Origin: Acidobacteriota bacterium
Lineage (GTDB): Bacteria; Acidobacteriota; Terriglobia; Terriglobales; Acidobacteriaceae
Assembly: GCA_023441255.1 (NCBI GenBank)
Contig: JAEZPW010000313.1
Coordinates: 3,433 to 67,432, forward strand
Length of the DNA stretch: 64,000 nucleotides
Direction of reading: 5' to 3'
The translations under genes and the position numbers were made by a program. A model generated the notes under the pieces. That model searched no databases, was not told where the DNA came from, and was given only the letters and a program-made list of their open reading frames with translations. Positions 36,132 through 45,228 of this stretch are shown piece after piece; positions within the stretch are counted from its first letter, which is position 1, and each line of letters begins with the position of its first letter.

Positions 36132-39100
36132 TCAAGCTGCTCCGGCGCGAAATTCTCGTTCTGTGAGCGGGACGCGCGCATGGATCGTAGTGCCGCATCC
36201 GGGTTTCGAGTCGATCGAGAACTCTCCATTCACCAGTTGCACTCTTTCCCGCATGCTGATCAATCCAAGACCGGCGGACCGCACGGCCTCTCGCTGGTTG
36301 AACCCAGTACCCTCGTCGCTCACTGACAGCTCGATTCCATCCGGTCGACCGCGGAGCTCCGCTTTGAAGTGTCGCACACCACTGTGTTTTACAGCATTCT
36401 GCACAGCTTCCTGCAAAACCCGGAACAAGGATAATGCAACCTCTTTCGGAATCTTCGAAGGAATGCACGAATGCCTGAACTCGATTTCCACCTTCTGCTT
36501 CTCGGCAACCTCGTTGCAGAAGCTTTCGGCTGCCGTAGCAAGCCCCAGGTACTCGAGGTGCGAGCAGTGGAGTCGGTGCGACAACGCTTGCACGTCATAT
36601 CCGATCTCCGCGATGCGATCACGCACCCGTTGAAGTTGGTCTTCGAACCCGGAACCGCGTGGAAGCTTCTGTCGCAACAAGTCCAACTCTATCAACGCCA
36701 ATGTAATGCGCTGGTTGATGTCATCGTGCAGTTCTCGTCCGATCCGGGTGCGCTCCTCTTCGTGGGCCTCGATCAGCCTTCGTCCCACCGTCGCTAGAGC
36801 CTCCTCTGCAATCTTTCGATCGGTCACGTCCATGCAAGATCCTATATAGCCGGCAAAGGAGCCGTCTGGATTAAATCTCGGCACGCCAACGTCCAAGACC
36901 CAGCGGTACTCTCCGTCGTGCCGCCGAATTCGATATTGCATTTCGAATTTCTCGCGGAGATCGAAAGCCCGCGTGTACGTATCAAGACACCTTCTGAGGT
37001 CTTCAGCGTGGACGCCTTCTGCCCAGCCGTTGCCAAGCTCAGCATCAACGGGTCGCCCCGTAAAATCAAGCCAGGGGTCATTGAAGTAAGTGCACAGCTT
37101 GTCAGTACCAGACATCCAGATCATCACTGGAGCGGTATTGGCTACCAGCCGGAAGCGCCGTTCGCTTTCCTGTACCGCCTTTTCCGCTTCAAGACGCTGA
37201 GTCATGTCGCGAAGAATGACAGTGAATAGCTTTTTTCCGTCCGTTTGGACCTGCGCCACGGACGCTTCAATAGGGAACTCCTCGCCATTGGCCCTCAGGC
37301 CCCGAACCTCATTCGCAATGCGCATTGGTCCGTTCGGGATGCCCGCGCGGCCGAAGCGCTGAATGTGCTCTTTGTGGTCGCTGCGAAAACGTTGAGGGAT
37401 GAAACGATCGATCTTCTTCCCAATCGCCTCACCGGCGGGGCACCTGAAAATGCTTTCAGCTGCGCTGTTGAACAGTACGATCCGCTGCTCCTCATCTACG
37501 GCGACGATTGCGTCCATAGCCGAGCCGATGATGCCTTCCAACCGCTGCTCACTTTCGCGTACCTTTTGTTCCATCTGCTTGCGGTCCGTGATATCGACCG
37601 CCATGCCCAGCATCAGCTCTGGATCGCCGTTCTTTCCGTGATAGAACTTTCCGCGCGCACTGATCCAGCGCACGGTCTGGTCGCTGCGAATAACGCGAAA
37701 TTCAGCAACGTAAGGGTTGCGACTCTTTCTCGAATTCTCGATCGCTTGTTCGACCAAGCCTCTGTCTTCGGGATGTACATACTTCCGCAAATCACCTGCT
37801 CGTCCGACATAATGATCAGACGGTATTCCGAACATGGTATTCAAGTCGCCGAACCATCGATTCTGTCCAGTTTTGATCTCCCAGTCCCAACTCGCTGATT
37901 TTCCGGACTCCACCGCGAGACGAAGCCGGTCGTGAGTAAGCGCCAGTTCGGCTTCCGCCTTTCTTCGTCTTGAACGTTGCCACAGTAAGCCGAAGATCAG
38001 CAGTCCCTCCGCGACGATCAGAGAAGCACCGCCGATCAGATACCACTTCGCTGATTCCCACACTGATAGCCGCCGATTGAGCACGACACTGCCGGGCGGC
38101 AGGTTGCTCTCCCGAAATCCCCATCGTCTCAACGCGAGGGCATCGAACATATAGATGTTCGTACTCTTAACGGCGGGAATATTCTCTGGTTTCTCCCCAT
38201 TGAGGACTCGTATGGCCATTCTGGCGGCGGTATGACCTTCGGCAGCCAAGCTGAGCACGTCGCCGCCGACGGCGCCCGTGCCGAGATCAACGTCATCCAC
38301 GATGAACATAGGCGCATTCGCAGCTGCCGCAACCTTCGGGACTGACTGCGTTGCATCAATGAAATGTGTTCCCGCGCCATCCTCGGTAATCGCCGTGTAG
38401 TAGATGATCGTGTTGTTCGGCAGATGTCTCACGCGCTCGAGCAGCGTCGGCATGTCCAGGTCGGTGAGAAATGTGAACTCAAAAGACCCTTCGTACTTCC
38501 GCAGACTCTCCCGGGTTATCGTCTCAAGCTTTCGGTCATAGGTCCCTATGCCGCCCACTATCACCACGTGCTGCGTGAAGGGCTGCAGATGCAGTGCCGC
38601 CTCGAGTGTCTTTTCGGGCTGCGCAACTCCCCAAACGCCAGTGAATTCAGAGCCGGGATTCAAGCTCTCCACCATTTCCTGTGTGCTTCCACAGAAGATG
38701 ATGGGGACGTTGGTAGCAAAGCTGTCGTGCGATTCAATCATGAATTGCAGCGATGCTGGCCCAACCACGATGATCACGTCCGGCTTACGGTCATGGTACT
38801 TGCGAAAAAACCAGTCGCGGATCTGGCGTTGATAAACCTCGTCAGCGAACAGCGTGGCTTCTAGGTTCTCGGTGTAGAACTCTATCTGGTAAGGAGACGA
38901 TTGGAGACCAGTAAAGATGGCCTGGTTTATAAGGCGAATGCCTGGCGATGCAAGCGGGTTGAAGTCATCGAAGATGAGTACGCGCCTGACCTCTTTGTTT
39001 TGGGCGCTACTAGTCGTCGAGGCGATAGAATTCGGGACTAGAAGAATTACCAACGCGGCAAGGAGAATCACAACAAGCAGCGCTCTCGCGGGCTTCCGGC

Positions 39101-39269
39101 GCCAACGCGTTCTCCGTTCTGGGCGGCCACACCGAGCACGATACGACGCACTTCGAGAATCGGAATACAACACAACAAACCGCCAGTGAAAGCATTCAGG
39201 AGTACACCAAATACAACCAATTGGAACCGTGGAGCAGACCACAACGTTGCCATATCTGGCAGCTTTCAT
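36132..39269 (-). CDS. Periplasmic-binding-domain / triple-PAS sensor histidine kinase
   Basis: A 1045-residue kinase. After a basic N-terminus and a signal/anchor helix (ALLVVILLAALVILLVP), residues ~95-385 form an ABC-type substrate-binding (PF04392-like) domain: RVLIFDDFNPLASPG, DVIIVVGPASLQF, VDDVDLGTGAVGGDVLS. A second membrane helix (WYLIGGASLIVAEGLLIFGLLW, ~409-430) leads to three PAS domains (~445-565, 573-695, 697-820). HisKA_3 with IGRELHDDINQRITL and HATPase (DEGTGFNQ, GLGLISMRERV) follow. The layout implies sensing a small periplasmic ligand. No receiver gene is adjacent. A perfect-core palindromic-motif site lies 64 bp upstream. Confidence 0.9.
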   Translation of the reverse strand: MKAARYGNVVVCSTVPIGCIWCTPECFHWRFVVLYSDSRSASYRARCGRPERRTRWRRKPARALLVVILLAALVILLVPNSIASTTSSAQNKEVRRVLIFDDFNPLASPGIRLINQAIFTGLQSSPYQIEFYTENLEATLFADEVYQRQIRDWFFRKYHDRKPDVIIVVGPASLQFMIESHDSFATNVPIIFCGSTQEMVESLNPGSEFTGVWGVAQPEKTLEAALHLQPFTQHVVIVGGIGTYDRKLETITRESLRKYEGSFEFTFLTDLDMPTLLERVRHLPNNTIIYYTAITEDGAGTHFIDATQSVPKVAAAANAPMFIVDDVDLGTGAVGGDVLSLAAEGHTAARMAIRVLNGEKPENIPAVKSTNIYMFDALALRRWGFRESNLPPGSVVLNRRLSVWESAKWYLIGGASLIVAEGLLIFGLLWQRSRRRKAEAELALTHDRLRLAVESGKSASWDWEIKTGQNRWFGDLNTMFGIPSDHYVGRAGDLRKYVHPEDRGLVEQAIENSRKSRNPYVAEFRVIRSDQTVRWISARGKFYHGKNGDPELMLGMAVDITDRKQMEQKVRESEQRLEGIIGSAMDAIVAVDEEQRIVLFNSAAESIFRCPAGEAIGKKIDRFIPQRFRSDHKEHIQRFGRAGIPNGPMRIANEVRGLRANGEEFPIEASVAQVQTDGKKLFTVILRDMTQRLEAEKAVQESERRFRLVANTAPVMIWMSGTDKLCTYFNDPWLDFTGRPVDAELGNGWAEGVHAEDLRRCLDTYTRAFDLREKFEMQYRIRRHDGEYRWVLDVGVPRFNPDGSFAGYIGSCMDVTDRKIAEEALATVGRRLIEAHEEERTRIGRELHDDINQRITLALIELDLLRQKLPRGSGFEDQLQRVRDRIAEIGYDVQALSHRLHCSHLEYLGLATAAESFCNEVAEKQKVEIEFRHSCIPSKIPKEVALSLFRVLQEAVQNAVKHSGVRHFKAELRGRPDGIELSVSDEGTGFNQREAVRSAGLGLISMRERVQLVNGEFSIDSKPGCGTTIHARVPLTEREFRAGAA

Positions 39270-39333
39270 GCAAATGGCTGAAGATGAACTCTGTTGCTAG
39301 AAATTGCATATTCTGCGTAGGATATTTTGCCTA

Positions 39334-39351
39334 GCTGGCAAATTTGCCAGT
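39334..39351. promoter_or_regulatory. Best copy of the palindromic operator
   Basis: GCTGGCAAATTTGCCAGT contains a perfect 16-bp palindrome CTGGCAAATTTGCCAG. It lies in the divergent region between the kinase (64 bp from its start) and the TonB-dependent receptor (181 bp). Confidence 0.5.
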
Positions 39352-39532
39352 GAGTTGTTAAGGCTGGGTTAAATTTGGTTACCTGTCTATCAACATCCCG
39401 CTCACGCGCTCGGGATCGGGCCATAATACCGTCTAACAATTTTGCGAGGACGTTAGCAGTAGGTAGCGTCCGCAACGCACGGCAGAGCAACTGCCCCTAC
39501 ACATAAAACAACGCTCAGGAGAGCTCGGTTGT

Positions 39533-42500
39533 TTGCTCCAACGGTGTTCCCGAATGGATGAGCGGAAGCTAATGTCTCTACTAAACGGAGTGCCGGAATC
39601 AATACGCGTGTCTGTTTTCATCTTTGTGTTGCTCTGGGTGATTGAGGCGGCCGGCCAGACATCCTCTACCGGAGCAGTCAAAGGCTCGGTGTACGACCCA
39701 AAAGGTGCAGCTCTGCCCGACACGCGGGTGCGCATTACCAACACGAGCACAGGTTCGACTTCATCGACGGTCACTAACAAGCTGGGCCGGTTTGCATTTC
39801 TTCTGCTCCCCCCGGGAGCTTACGAAATTCAAGCGGCGACCGCAGGCTCTGAAGCTTTGTCTGCGAAGGCAACGATAACGATCAATGTGACGGAGACGGT
39901 AGGTTTCAATCTTCGTTTGCAACTCGCGACGGTGTTCCAGCGCGTTGAAGTTTCAGGAGAGTCGTCAAGGTTACAAACTGACACTCCGACTCTCGGCGCG
40001 GTGGTCAACGAAAAAGCAGTGGCTGGACTGCCGCTGGTCACGAGGAATTTTGCACAGATTGCAAGCCTCTCGCCTGGAGTTGCAACCGGAGTCTACAACG
40101 CCGGCGAGCTTGGACTGGGGGGGACGGCGCTGTCGCAGATCGCGCAATCCAATGATGGGCTCTTTGTGCACGGAGCGCGTTCTTACGACAACAACTTCGA
40201 ATTGGATGGGATCAGCGTGAGTGACGTCCAGGGCAGTGCCTCCGGCAGCGGTGGAATTCCCATTCCGAACCCCGACAGCATTCAGGAGTTCAAGGTTCAG
40301 ACAGCGCTCTACGATGCAGGTTACGGACGCTACGGTGGGGCGAACGTCAGCATCATAACGAAAACAGGCGGCAACAACTTTCACGGAAATGTTTTCGAGT
40401 TCCTGCGCAATGACTTTCTTAACGCAAACGACTTCTTTCTGAAGCGAACGAACCAGCCGCGCCCAGTTCTAAAGCAGAATCAGTTTGGATTTGCCGTTGG
40501 AGGGCCGATAAAAAGACAGAAGTTGCTCTTCTTCGGCTCATACCAGGGGACGCGTCAAGTCAATGGCATCGCCGCCGGTCAATCCAGAACTGCTTGCACG
40601 GCGAGTCTAAACCTGCCCCCACTTTCGAACGACAGGAGCCCTGCTGCACTCGGAAAGCTGTTCGGCGGCATGACGGGTGTTCACGGGGGCACTCCGGTCA
40701 GCCCTGATGGTTCGAATATCAATCCAGTAGCTCTGACGCTACTGAATTTCAAGCTGCCTGGCGGAACGTTCCTCATTCCAACGCCGCAGACGGTGGATCC
40801 AACAAAGCCGTTTTTTCAGCAGGGCTTCTCAGTACTTACGGATCCTTGCCGGTTCACTGAGGATCAGGTTGCAACAAACATTGATTACAAGGCTAGTCGA
40901 AACAGCAGGCTCTCTGCTCACTTGTTTAGAGCAGATAGCGATCAGAACGTAACATTTCCCGGTAATGGTGTGAATCCATCAGGTAACATCCCCGGTTTCT
41001 TGAGCCCCAGTGACTCCGGTTTCACGGTCTTCTCTCTTGCACACAGTTATATGCTTCGCAATTCGTGGCTCAATCAGGCGCGGGTCGGCTATGTGCGCAC
41101 AAGCACCAGCACCGCCGCGAATACGCCGTTCAGGTGGTCGGATATCGGGGTCGCCGAGGGAGAAATGAGCCACAACAACGAACTCCCAAGCCTGAGCATC
41201 GTTGGTTCTGTCAGCATGGCCCCCGGTTTTCCACGGAACATCGTCCAAAACACCTACTTATTTAGTGACAACCTCAGCTTCCTTCATGGTTCACACACGT
41301 TTCAGCTCGGAGGATCTCTCACCAGATTGCAGGACAACATCAACCTGCTAGGCCTCGGATCACTCGTGCGATTTCTGAGCTGGCCGGACTTTCTGCTCGG
41401 CCTCAGTTCAACCGGCAATGGTACGGAGTTCAGCAACGTGTTTGCCTCGTTCGATGACTTTGGCTTATCGAATCGTGAGCTCAGGGTCTGGGAGGGAGCG
41501 GGCTTCCTGCAGGATGACTACAGAATCCGCAAGTCTTTCGCATTGAGTCTGGGGTTACGCTACGAACACCTGGGCCATTTTGCAGACAATCTCGGCAGAA
41601 ATGCCAGCTTCGATATTGGCAAAGCGGATTCCAACCCTCCGCCGAGTGGGAGTGTTGCAGGTTACGTGGTTGCGTCCAATTTTGCCGGCATTCCTCCGGC
41701 TGGTGTAGTGCGCGCACACAATACGTTCGGGAATTATGGCGAAGGACAGAACACCCTTTCACCGCGCGTCGGGATCGCATGGCAGTTGTTGCCGCAATCA
41801 AGCCGGCTCGTACTCAGAGCCGGTTACGGCACCTACTACTCCCGGCCGACGGGCCAAGCTTTTTATCAAAACGTTCTGGGAGCACCCTTTTCGGTATTCC
41901 GATTGAATGCCGGTACGGCGAACGCTAACGCGACATTTCAAGCGCCATTCCCGCAACCCTTCCCAACGCCGGTATCCTTTCCTCTCTTTCCCACCTACTC
42001 CCCGACAACTGCTACTACGATCTACTCGGCGTCTCCCGGTTTTCGGCCAGCGATAATCCAGCAGTACTCGCTCAATGTTCAGGCTGAGTTGCATGAGGGT
42101 TGGCTATTGCAGGTCGGCTATGTCGGCACCCGCGGGACACACCTCGTGCGCCAACGTTCGTTGAATCAGGCATTGTCGGCCTCTGAAAGCAATCCAATAC
42201 GCGGGGAGACTACTAACAGCGTTGCCAATATTCCTTTGCGAGTGCGGATTCTGGGTGTACCGCCAGACTCTCTTGTTGAAATGGAATCGGAGGGCAGTTC
42301 CTGGTACAACGGACTCGAGACAAGTCTGGCCAAAAGTTTAAGCAGTGGTCTTCAGTTCTTGGCGTCCTACACTTTTTCAAAGACACTCGACACCGATGGT
42401 GCCGATATCAACTCCACATCCTCCGGGAATGCGTTAACACTCGGAGACCAGAACTCTCCCCGACAGCGATGGGGACGCGCCAGTTTTGACCGCACGCATC

Positions 42501-43057
42501 GATTTGTAATCAGTACGACCTGGGCTCTTCCAAGCCCGTCTCAGGGCTGGCGACGAGCCGTTCTGGGCAACTTCTCCCTTGCGGCTATAGCGACCATCCA
42601 GTCCGGGAGCGCCCTTACCATCGCCGACACAAACTCCACCAACGTGTTCGGAATCACCGAGGATCGCGCCCAATTGAGCGGCACTTGCTCCAAGGGGCAA
42701 TTGGTCCGTGGGGGTTCGATCGAGTCAAAGTTGAATGGGTATTTCAACGCGTCCTGTTTTACGAATCCGCCGATCATCGGCACTGATGGAATCGGGACGG
42801 CGTTCGGAAACAGCGCGACCGGGGTCGTCAGTGGCCCCAGGCAAGCCAACCTGGATCTTGCCCTGTCCAAGACGCTGCTTTTGAAGTGGCCTGTTGAGAC
42901 AGGCAGTCTTCAGTTTCGGGCTGAATTCTACAATGCGCTGAACCACCCTCAATTTGCGAACCCCGACACAAACTTCACCTCCGCTACGTTTGGCGCGATC
43001 ACTAGCACGGCTGTAAATCCGCGTGTCGGACAGTTGGCGCTTAAGTTTGCTTTCTAA
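39533..43057 (+). CDS. Oar-like TonB-dependent outer-membrane receptor
   Basis: A 1174-residue outer-membrane protein. A signal segment (RVSVFIFVLLWVIEAAGQ) precedes a carboxypeptidase-regulatory-like domain (~36-115, GAVKGSVYDPKGAALPDTRVRI). A plug (RVEVSGESSRLQTDTPTLG, FVHGARSYDNNFELDG) and a large barrel ending in aromatic QLALKFAF follow. This architecture is abundant in Acidobacteriota and is thought to import large oligomers such as glycans, though substrates are mostly unknown. The TTG start at 39533 has AGGAGAG about 10 nt upstream; ATG 39572 with GGAAG is an alternative nearer the signal. It is divergent from the periplasmic-binding kinase and shares its palindromic operator. Confidence 0.9.
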   Translation: MLQRCSRMDERKLMSLLNGVPESIRVSVFIFVLLWVIEAAGQTSSTGAVKGSVYDPKGAALPDTRVRITNTSTGSTSSTVTNKLGRFAFLLLPPGAYEIQAATAGSEALSAKATITINVTETVGFNLRLQLATVFQRVEVSGESSRLQTDTPTLGAVVNEKAVAGLPLVTRNFAQIASLSPGVATGVYNAGELGLGGTALSQIAQSNDGLFVHGARSYDNNFELDGISVSDVQGSASGSGGIPIPNPDSIQEFKVQTALYDAGYGRYGGANVSIITKTGGNNFHGNVFEFLRNDFLNANDFFLKRTNQPRPVLKQNQFGFAVGGPIKRQKLLFFGSYQGTRQVNGIAAGQSRTACTASLNLPPLSNDRSPAALGKLFGGMTGVHGGTPVSPDGSNINPVALTLLNFKLPGGTFLIPTPQTVDPTKPFFQQGFSVLTDPCRFTEDQVATNIDYKASRNSRLSAHLFRADSDQNVTFPGNGVNPSGNIPGFLSPSDSGFTVFSLAHSYMLRNSWLNQARVGYVRTSTSTAANTPFRWSDIGVAEGEMSHNNELPSLSIVGSVSMAPGFPRNIVQNTYLFSDNLSFLHGSHTFQLGGSLTRLQDNINLLGLGSLVRFLSWPDFLLGLSSTGNGTEFSNVFASFDDFGLSNRELRVWEGAGFLQDDYRIRKSFALSLGLRYEHLGHFADNLGRNASFDIGKADSNPPPSGSVAGYVVASNFAGIPPAGVVRAHNTFGNYGEGQNTLSPRVGIAWQLLPQSSRLVLRAGYGTYYSRPTGQAFYQNVLGAPFSVFRLNAGTANANATFQAPFPQPFPTPVSFPLFPTYSPTTATTIYSASPGFRPAIIQQYSLNVQAELHEGWLLQVGYVGTRGTHLVRQRSLNQALSASESNPIRGETTNSVANIPLRVRILGVPPDSLVEMESEGSSWYNGLETSLAKSLSSGLQFLASYTFSKTLDTDGADINSTSSGNALTLGDQNSPRQRWGRASFDRTHRFVISTTWALPSPSQGWRRAVLGNFSLAAIATIQSGSALTIADTNSTNVFGITEDRAQLSGTCSKGQLVRGGSIESKLNGYFNASCFTNPPIIGTDGIGTAFGNSATGVVSGPRQANLDLALSKTLLLKWPVETGSLQFRAEFYNALNHPQFANPDTNFTSATFGAITSTAVNPRVGQLALKFAF

Positions 43058-43391
43058 CACAGATTAGTGCGGTCGAGCAGGCGAAAGGCGTGCTTTGGCT
43101 CTGCATGCAGGTGTACATCTGCACCAGGAAGGTGTTTGCTCGCAAGTGTAGCGGTTTTTCATAAGTCGAAAAGTCTCGCGTAAAGATCCAAGTGACGACG
43201 TCGGCTTCGCAGTCTCGAGACTCGAACTTTCGTAGCGCCGCACTAGTGGTGTTGTGATAGCGAACGAACAAACATCAAATTAGGCTTTTCACCTCGACAG
43301 GCCGGGCATGATCGGACGTGATCGCGGCCAAAGACTGAGGGGTTGTAGGTTAACGTCCCAAATCACGCAGTTCGCAGCATACCCAACTCAC
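43058..43391. other. Intergenic region, nothing recognised
   Basis: 334 bp after the receptor gene. No terminator with a clear U-run and no gene. The following frame is open from 43308, but I prefer a later start. Confidence 0.35.
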
Positions 43392-43799
43392 ATGATCTGG
43401 AGAGTCGGCGACTTCATTAACAAGGCAGCAGAGGATAGAAAGCATCAAGTTGCATTAAGTGTCACAATCTCGATCATTCTCTTCGCTGTCGACTTTGTGC
43501 TGGAATACCTCATGGCGTCTGCTCAAATCTCGATCGCAGCGCACGCGACGATCGAAGCAATCCTCGTGGCCGGATGTTCCGGACTTTCTGCGTGGCTGCT
43601 GCTCGAGGCGGCTCGGACGAGACGCAGGCGTCTCCGGCGCGAATTGCAGGAATCCGCGCGGTTGAACCACGAGATCCGCAACGCCTTGGAAGTGATCGCG
43701 CATGCGGGTTATCTTGTGAACGACGTGGTGTACGGCCGCGCCATTGCGGACAGCGTTGAGCGCATCAGGAAGAGTCTGGAAGACAAACGAAGTGCGTGA
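43392..43799 (+). CDS. Small membrane protein with kinase H-box-like motif
   Basis: A 135-residue protein. Two hydrophobic helices (VALSVTISIILFAVDFVLEYLM and TIEAILVAGCSGLSAWLLLEA) are followed by a basic stretch (TRRRRLRRELQE). Next comes LNHEIRNALEVIAHAGYLV (residues 91-109), which looks like a histidine-kinase H-box with His93. A short helix and the end follow; there is no HATPase domain. It could be a dimerisation partner, a phosphotransfer relic or a regulator of a kinase. The start is uncertain: ATG 43392 gives a compact protein, and ATG 43308 would add 28 residues. Neither has a good ribosome site. Confidence 0.55.
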   Translation: MIWRVGDFINKAAEDRKHQVALSVTISIILFAVDFVLEYLMASAQISIAAHATIEAILVAGCSGLSAWLLLEAARTRRRRLRRELQESARLNHEIRNALEVIAHAGYLVNDVVYGRAIADSVERIRKSLEDKRSA

Positions 43800-44020
43800 G
43801 CGCGGGCAACTCGCTGGTGGTCCCCCGTGCACCGTAATAGTTTCATTCTGGACTGACAAATGGTCCCGCCATGCTCGCATTGGATGGTCGAGATCCAGAG
43901 TCAGCACCGCTAACGAAACGCTCGAAGCAGATCAGCGGGCAGTCGTGCTGACTCTCATGGATGGTGTCATCGCTCAGAGCGATGACGCGCAGCCTTAGCG
44001 GAACGCGTGATGCGCTTTGA

Positions 44021-44026
44021 TACAAT
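44021..44026 (+). promoter_or_regulatory. Probable -10 element of the tRNA gene
   Basis: TACAAT lies 11 bp upstream of the tRNA 5' end, consistent with a start of transcription near 44033. No good -35 hexamer is seen at standard spacing. Confidence 0.4.
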
Positions 44027-44036
44027 GGGGCCCTGA

Positions 44037-44113
44037 GGGGCCATAGCTCAATCGGTTAGAGCATCCGACTCATAATCGGCAGGTTGCAGGTTCAAGTCCT
44101 GCTGGCCCCACCA
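44037..44113 (+). tRNA. tRNA with CAU anticodon (Ile2 or elongator Met)
   Basis: 77 nt including an encoded CCA end. The acceptor stem is GGGGCCA / TGGCCCC, the D arm GCTC...GAGC, the anticodon loop CTCATAA (anticodon CAT), and the T arm GCAGG TTCAAGT CCTGC. The acceptor/D-arm sequence (GGGGCCATAGCTCAATCGGT) and the TTCAAGTCC T-loop resemble bacterial tRNA-Ile2, whose C34 is changed to lysidine by TilS. Elongator tRNA-Met is the alternative. It is not an initiator, because the three G:C pairs at the base of the anticodon stem are absent. Position 27 to 43 is a T:C mismatch. Confidence 0.92.
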
Positions 44114-44381
44114 GCCTTCAGGCAGATACCCTCTGCACTTGCTTGAAAACCCTCCCGCACATACCTATCTGTAAGGATTGACAACGCTAGCAAGAATTCT
44201 CTGGCGCGACAGGGTAGTTGTGAGTCCGCTGCACTAACGGCCCGCCACCTCATCGAATCAGGTCTGCCCATTTTGAAACTCTGACGAGAAGCAATTTTGC
44301 GCCTCCCGCATACGCCATCGCCAAGCGCACAGGGTACTTTGCTACACTTTTGGCCCGAGTTCAGGGTGAGATGGAGCGTCC

Positions 44382-45071
44382 ATGAAAGGCAAAGTGATTT
44401 GTGCAGCTGTACTGTTACTGATCTCTCTACACGCGTTTGCACAACAAACATACGTTAACCGAGTTGGATTTTTTACGGGATACTCGTACCTTAACACCAG
44501 CTCGCTCGGTCTCGGTCAGCATGGCTTCAATGCGTCTGGTGGTGTCAACATAAGTCGCTCGATCGAACTTGGAAGCGATTTCAGCGTGCTGAAGGGTAAT
44601 ACTAATCTAGGAATCAATCAGACGAAGTTGCGGCCGGTACTGGCGCCAATACTTGCTGCGCACGGCATTCCCGCCGGTGCGCTGGCCAACGTGGCTCTGC
44701 CCGTAGACGCAACGACGTACACTTACCAGATCGGCGGCCAGATAAACATTCGCCGGTGGCAAAGGTTCACCCCGTTCGTTCGCCCTGTGTTGGGAGCGAT
44801 GCATGAAATGGTTGATGTGAAGATAGCAAACCCAGCGCTCGCGCCGATATTCGCGGCCGCAGGGCTCAAACCACATGCCGGCGATACCGTTCCGATGTTC
44901 GGAATTGGCGGCGGCATCGACCTGAATGCGAGCAGGCACTTTGGCCTGCGCTTTTCCGTCGACTATGCCCACACTGCCATGTTCGATTCCATGCTCTACC
45001 ACCAGAACACGCTTCGCTTCTCCGTGGGCCCGACTTTCAAATTTGGAGAATTGCCGCAGAGACGGCACTAG
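44382..45071 (+). CDS. Outer-membrane beta-barrel protein
   Basis: A 229-residue exported barrel. The signal peptide (KVICAAVLLLISLHAFAQ) is cut before QTYVNRVGFFTGYSYLN, the first strand. Further strands include ASGGVNISRSIELGSDFSVL, YTYQIGGQINIRRWQRFTPFVRPVLGAMHE, FGIGGGIDLNASRHFGLRFSVDYA and TLRFSVGPTFKFG. This is an OmpA-like 8-stranded barrel with a longer extracellular loop (NQTKLRPVLAPILAAHG). Start ATG 44382 has GGAGC about 5 nt upstream. It is the third small barrel in the window. It is separate from the upstream tRNA, 268 bp away, and 157 bp before the next gene. Confidence 0.82.
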   Translation: MKGKVICAAVLLLISLHAFAQQTYVNRVGFFTGYSYLNTSSLGLGQHGFNASGGVNISRSIELGSDFSVLKGNTNLGINQTKLRPVLAPILAAHGIPAGALANVALPVDATTYTYQIGGQINIRRWQRFTPFVRPVLGAMHEMVDVKIANPALAPIFAAAGLKPHAGDTVPMFGIGGGIDLNASRHFGLRFSVDYAHTAMFDSMLYHQNTLRFSVGPTFKFGELPQRRH

Positions 45072-45228
45072 GATCACGTGTAGATGCTGCAGCACACCAA
45101 GTAAGGGCTGGATGAGGACGATTGCGCCGGGCGTGAAGAATGCTCCGACGCAATCGTCGTCCATACACCGAGTTTCCCCGGTACACATCATGCGTGCTGT
45201 CCGGGCCAGCGAAAATGGGGGTATCCAG

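Noticed and set aside
39334..39351. Sigma-54 promoter (TGGC...TTGC) reading of the palindrome
   Set aside because: GC-to-GC spacing is too short for a -24/-12 element, and the sequence is a symmetric palindrome repeated in both orientations.
44037..44113. Initiator tRNA-fMet
   Set aside because: The three consecutive G:C pairs at the base of the anticodon stem and the C1 acceptor mismatch of initiators are absent.
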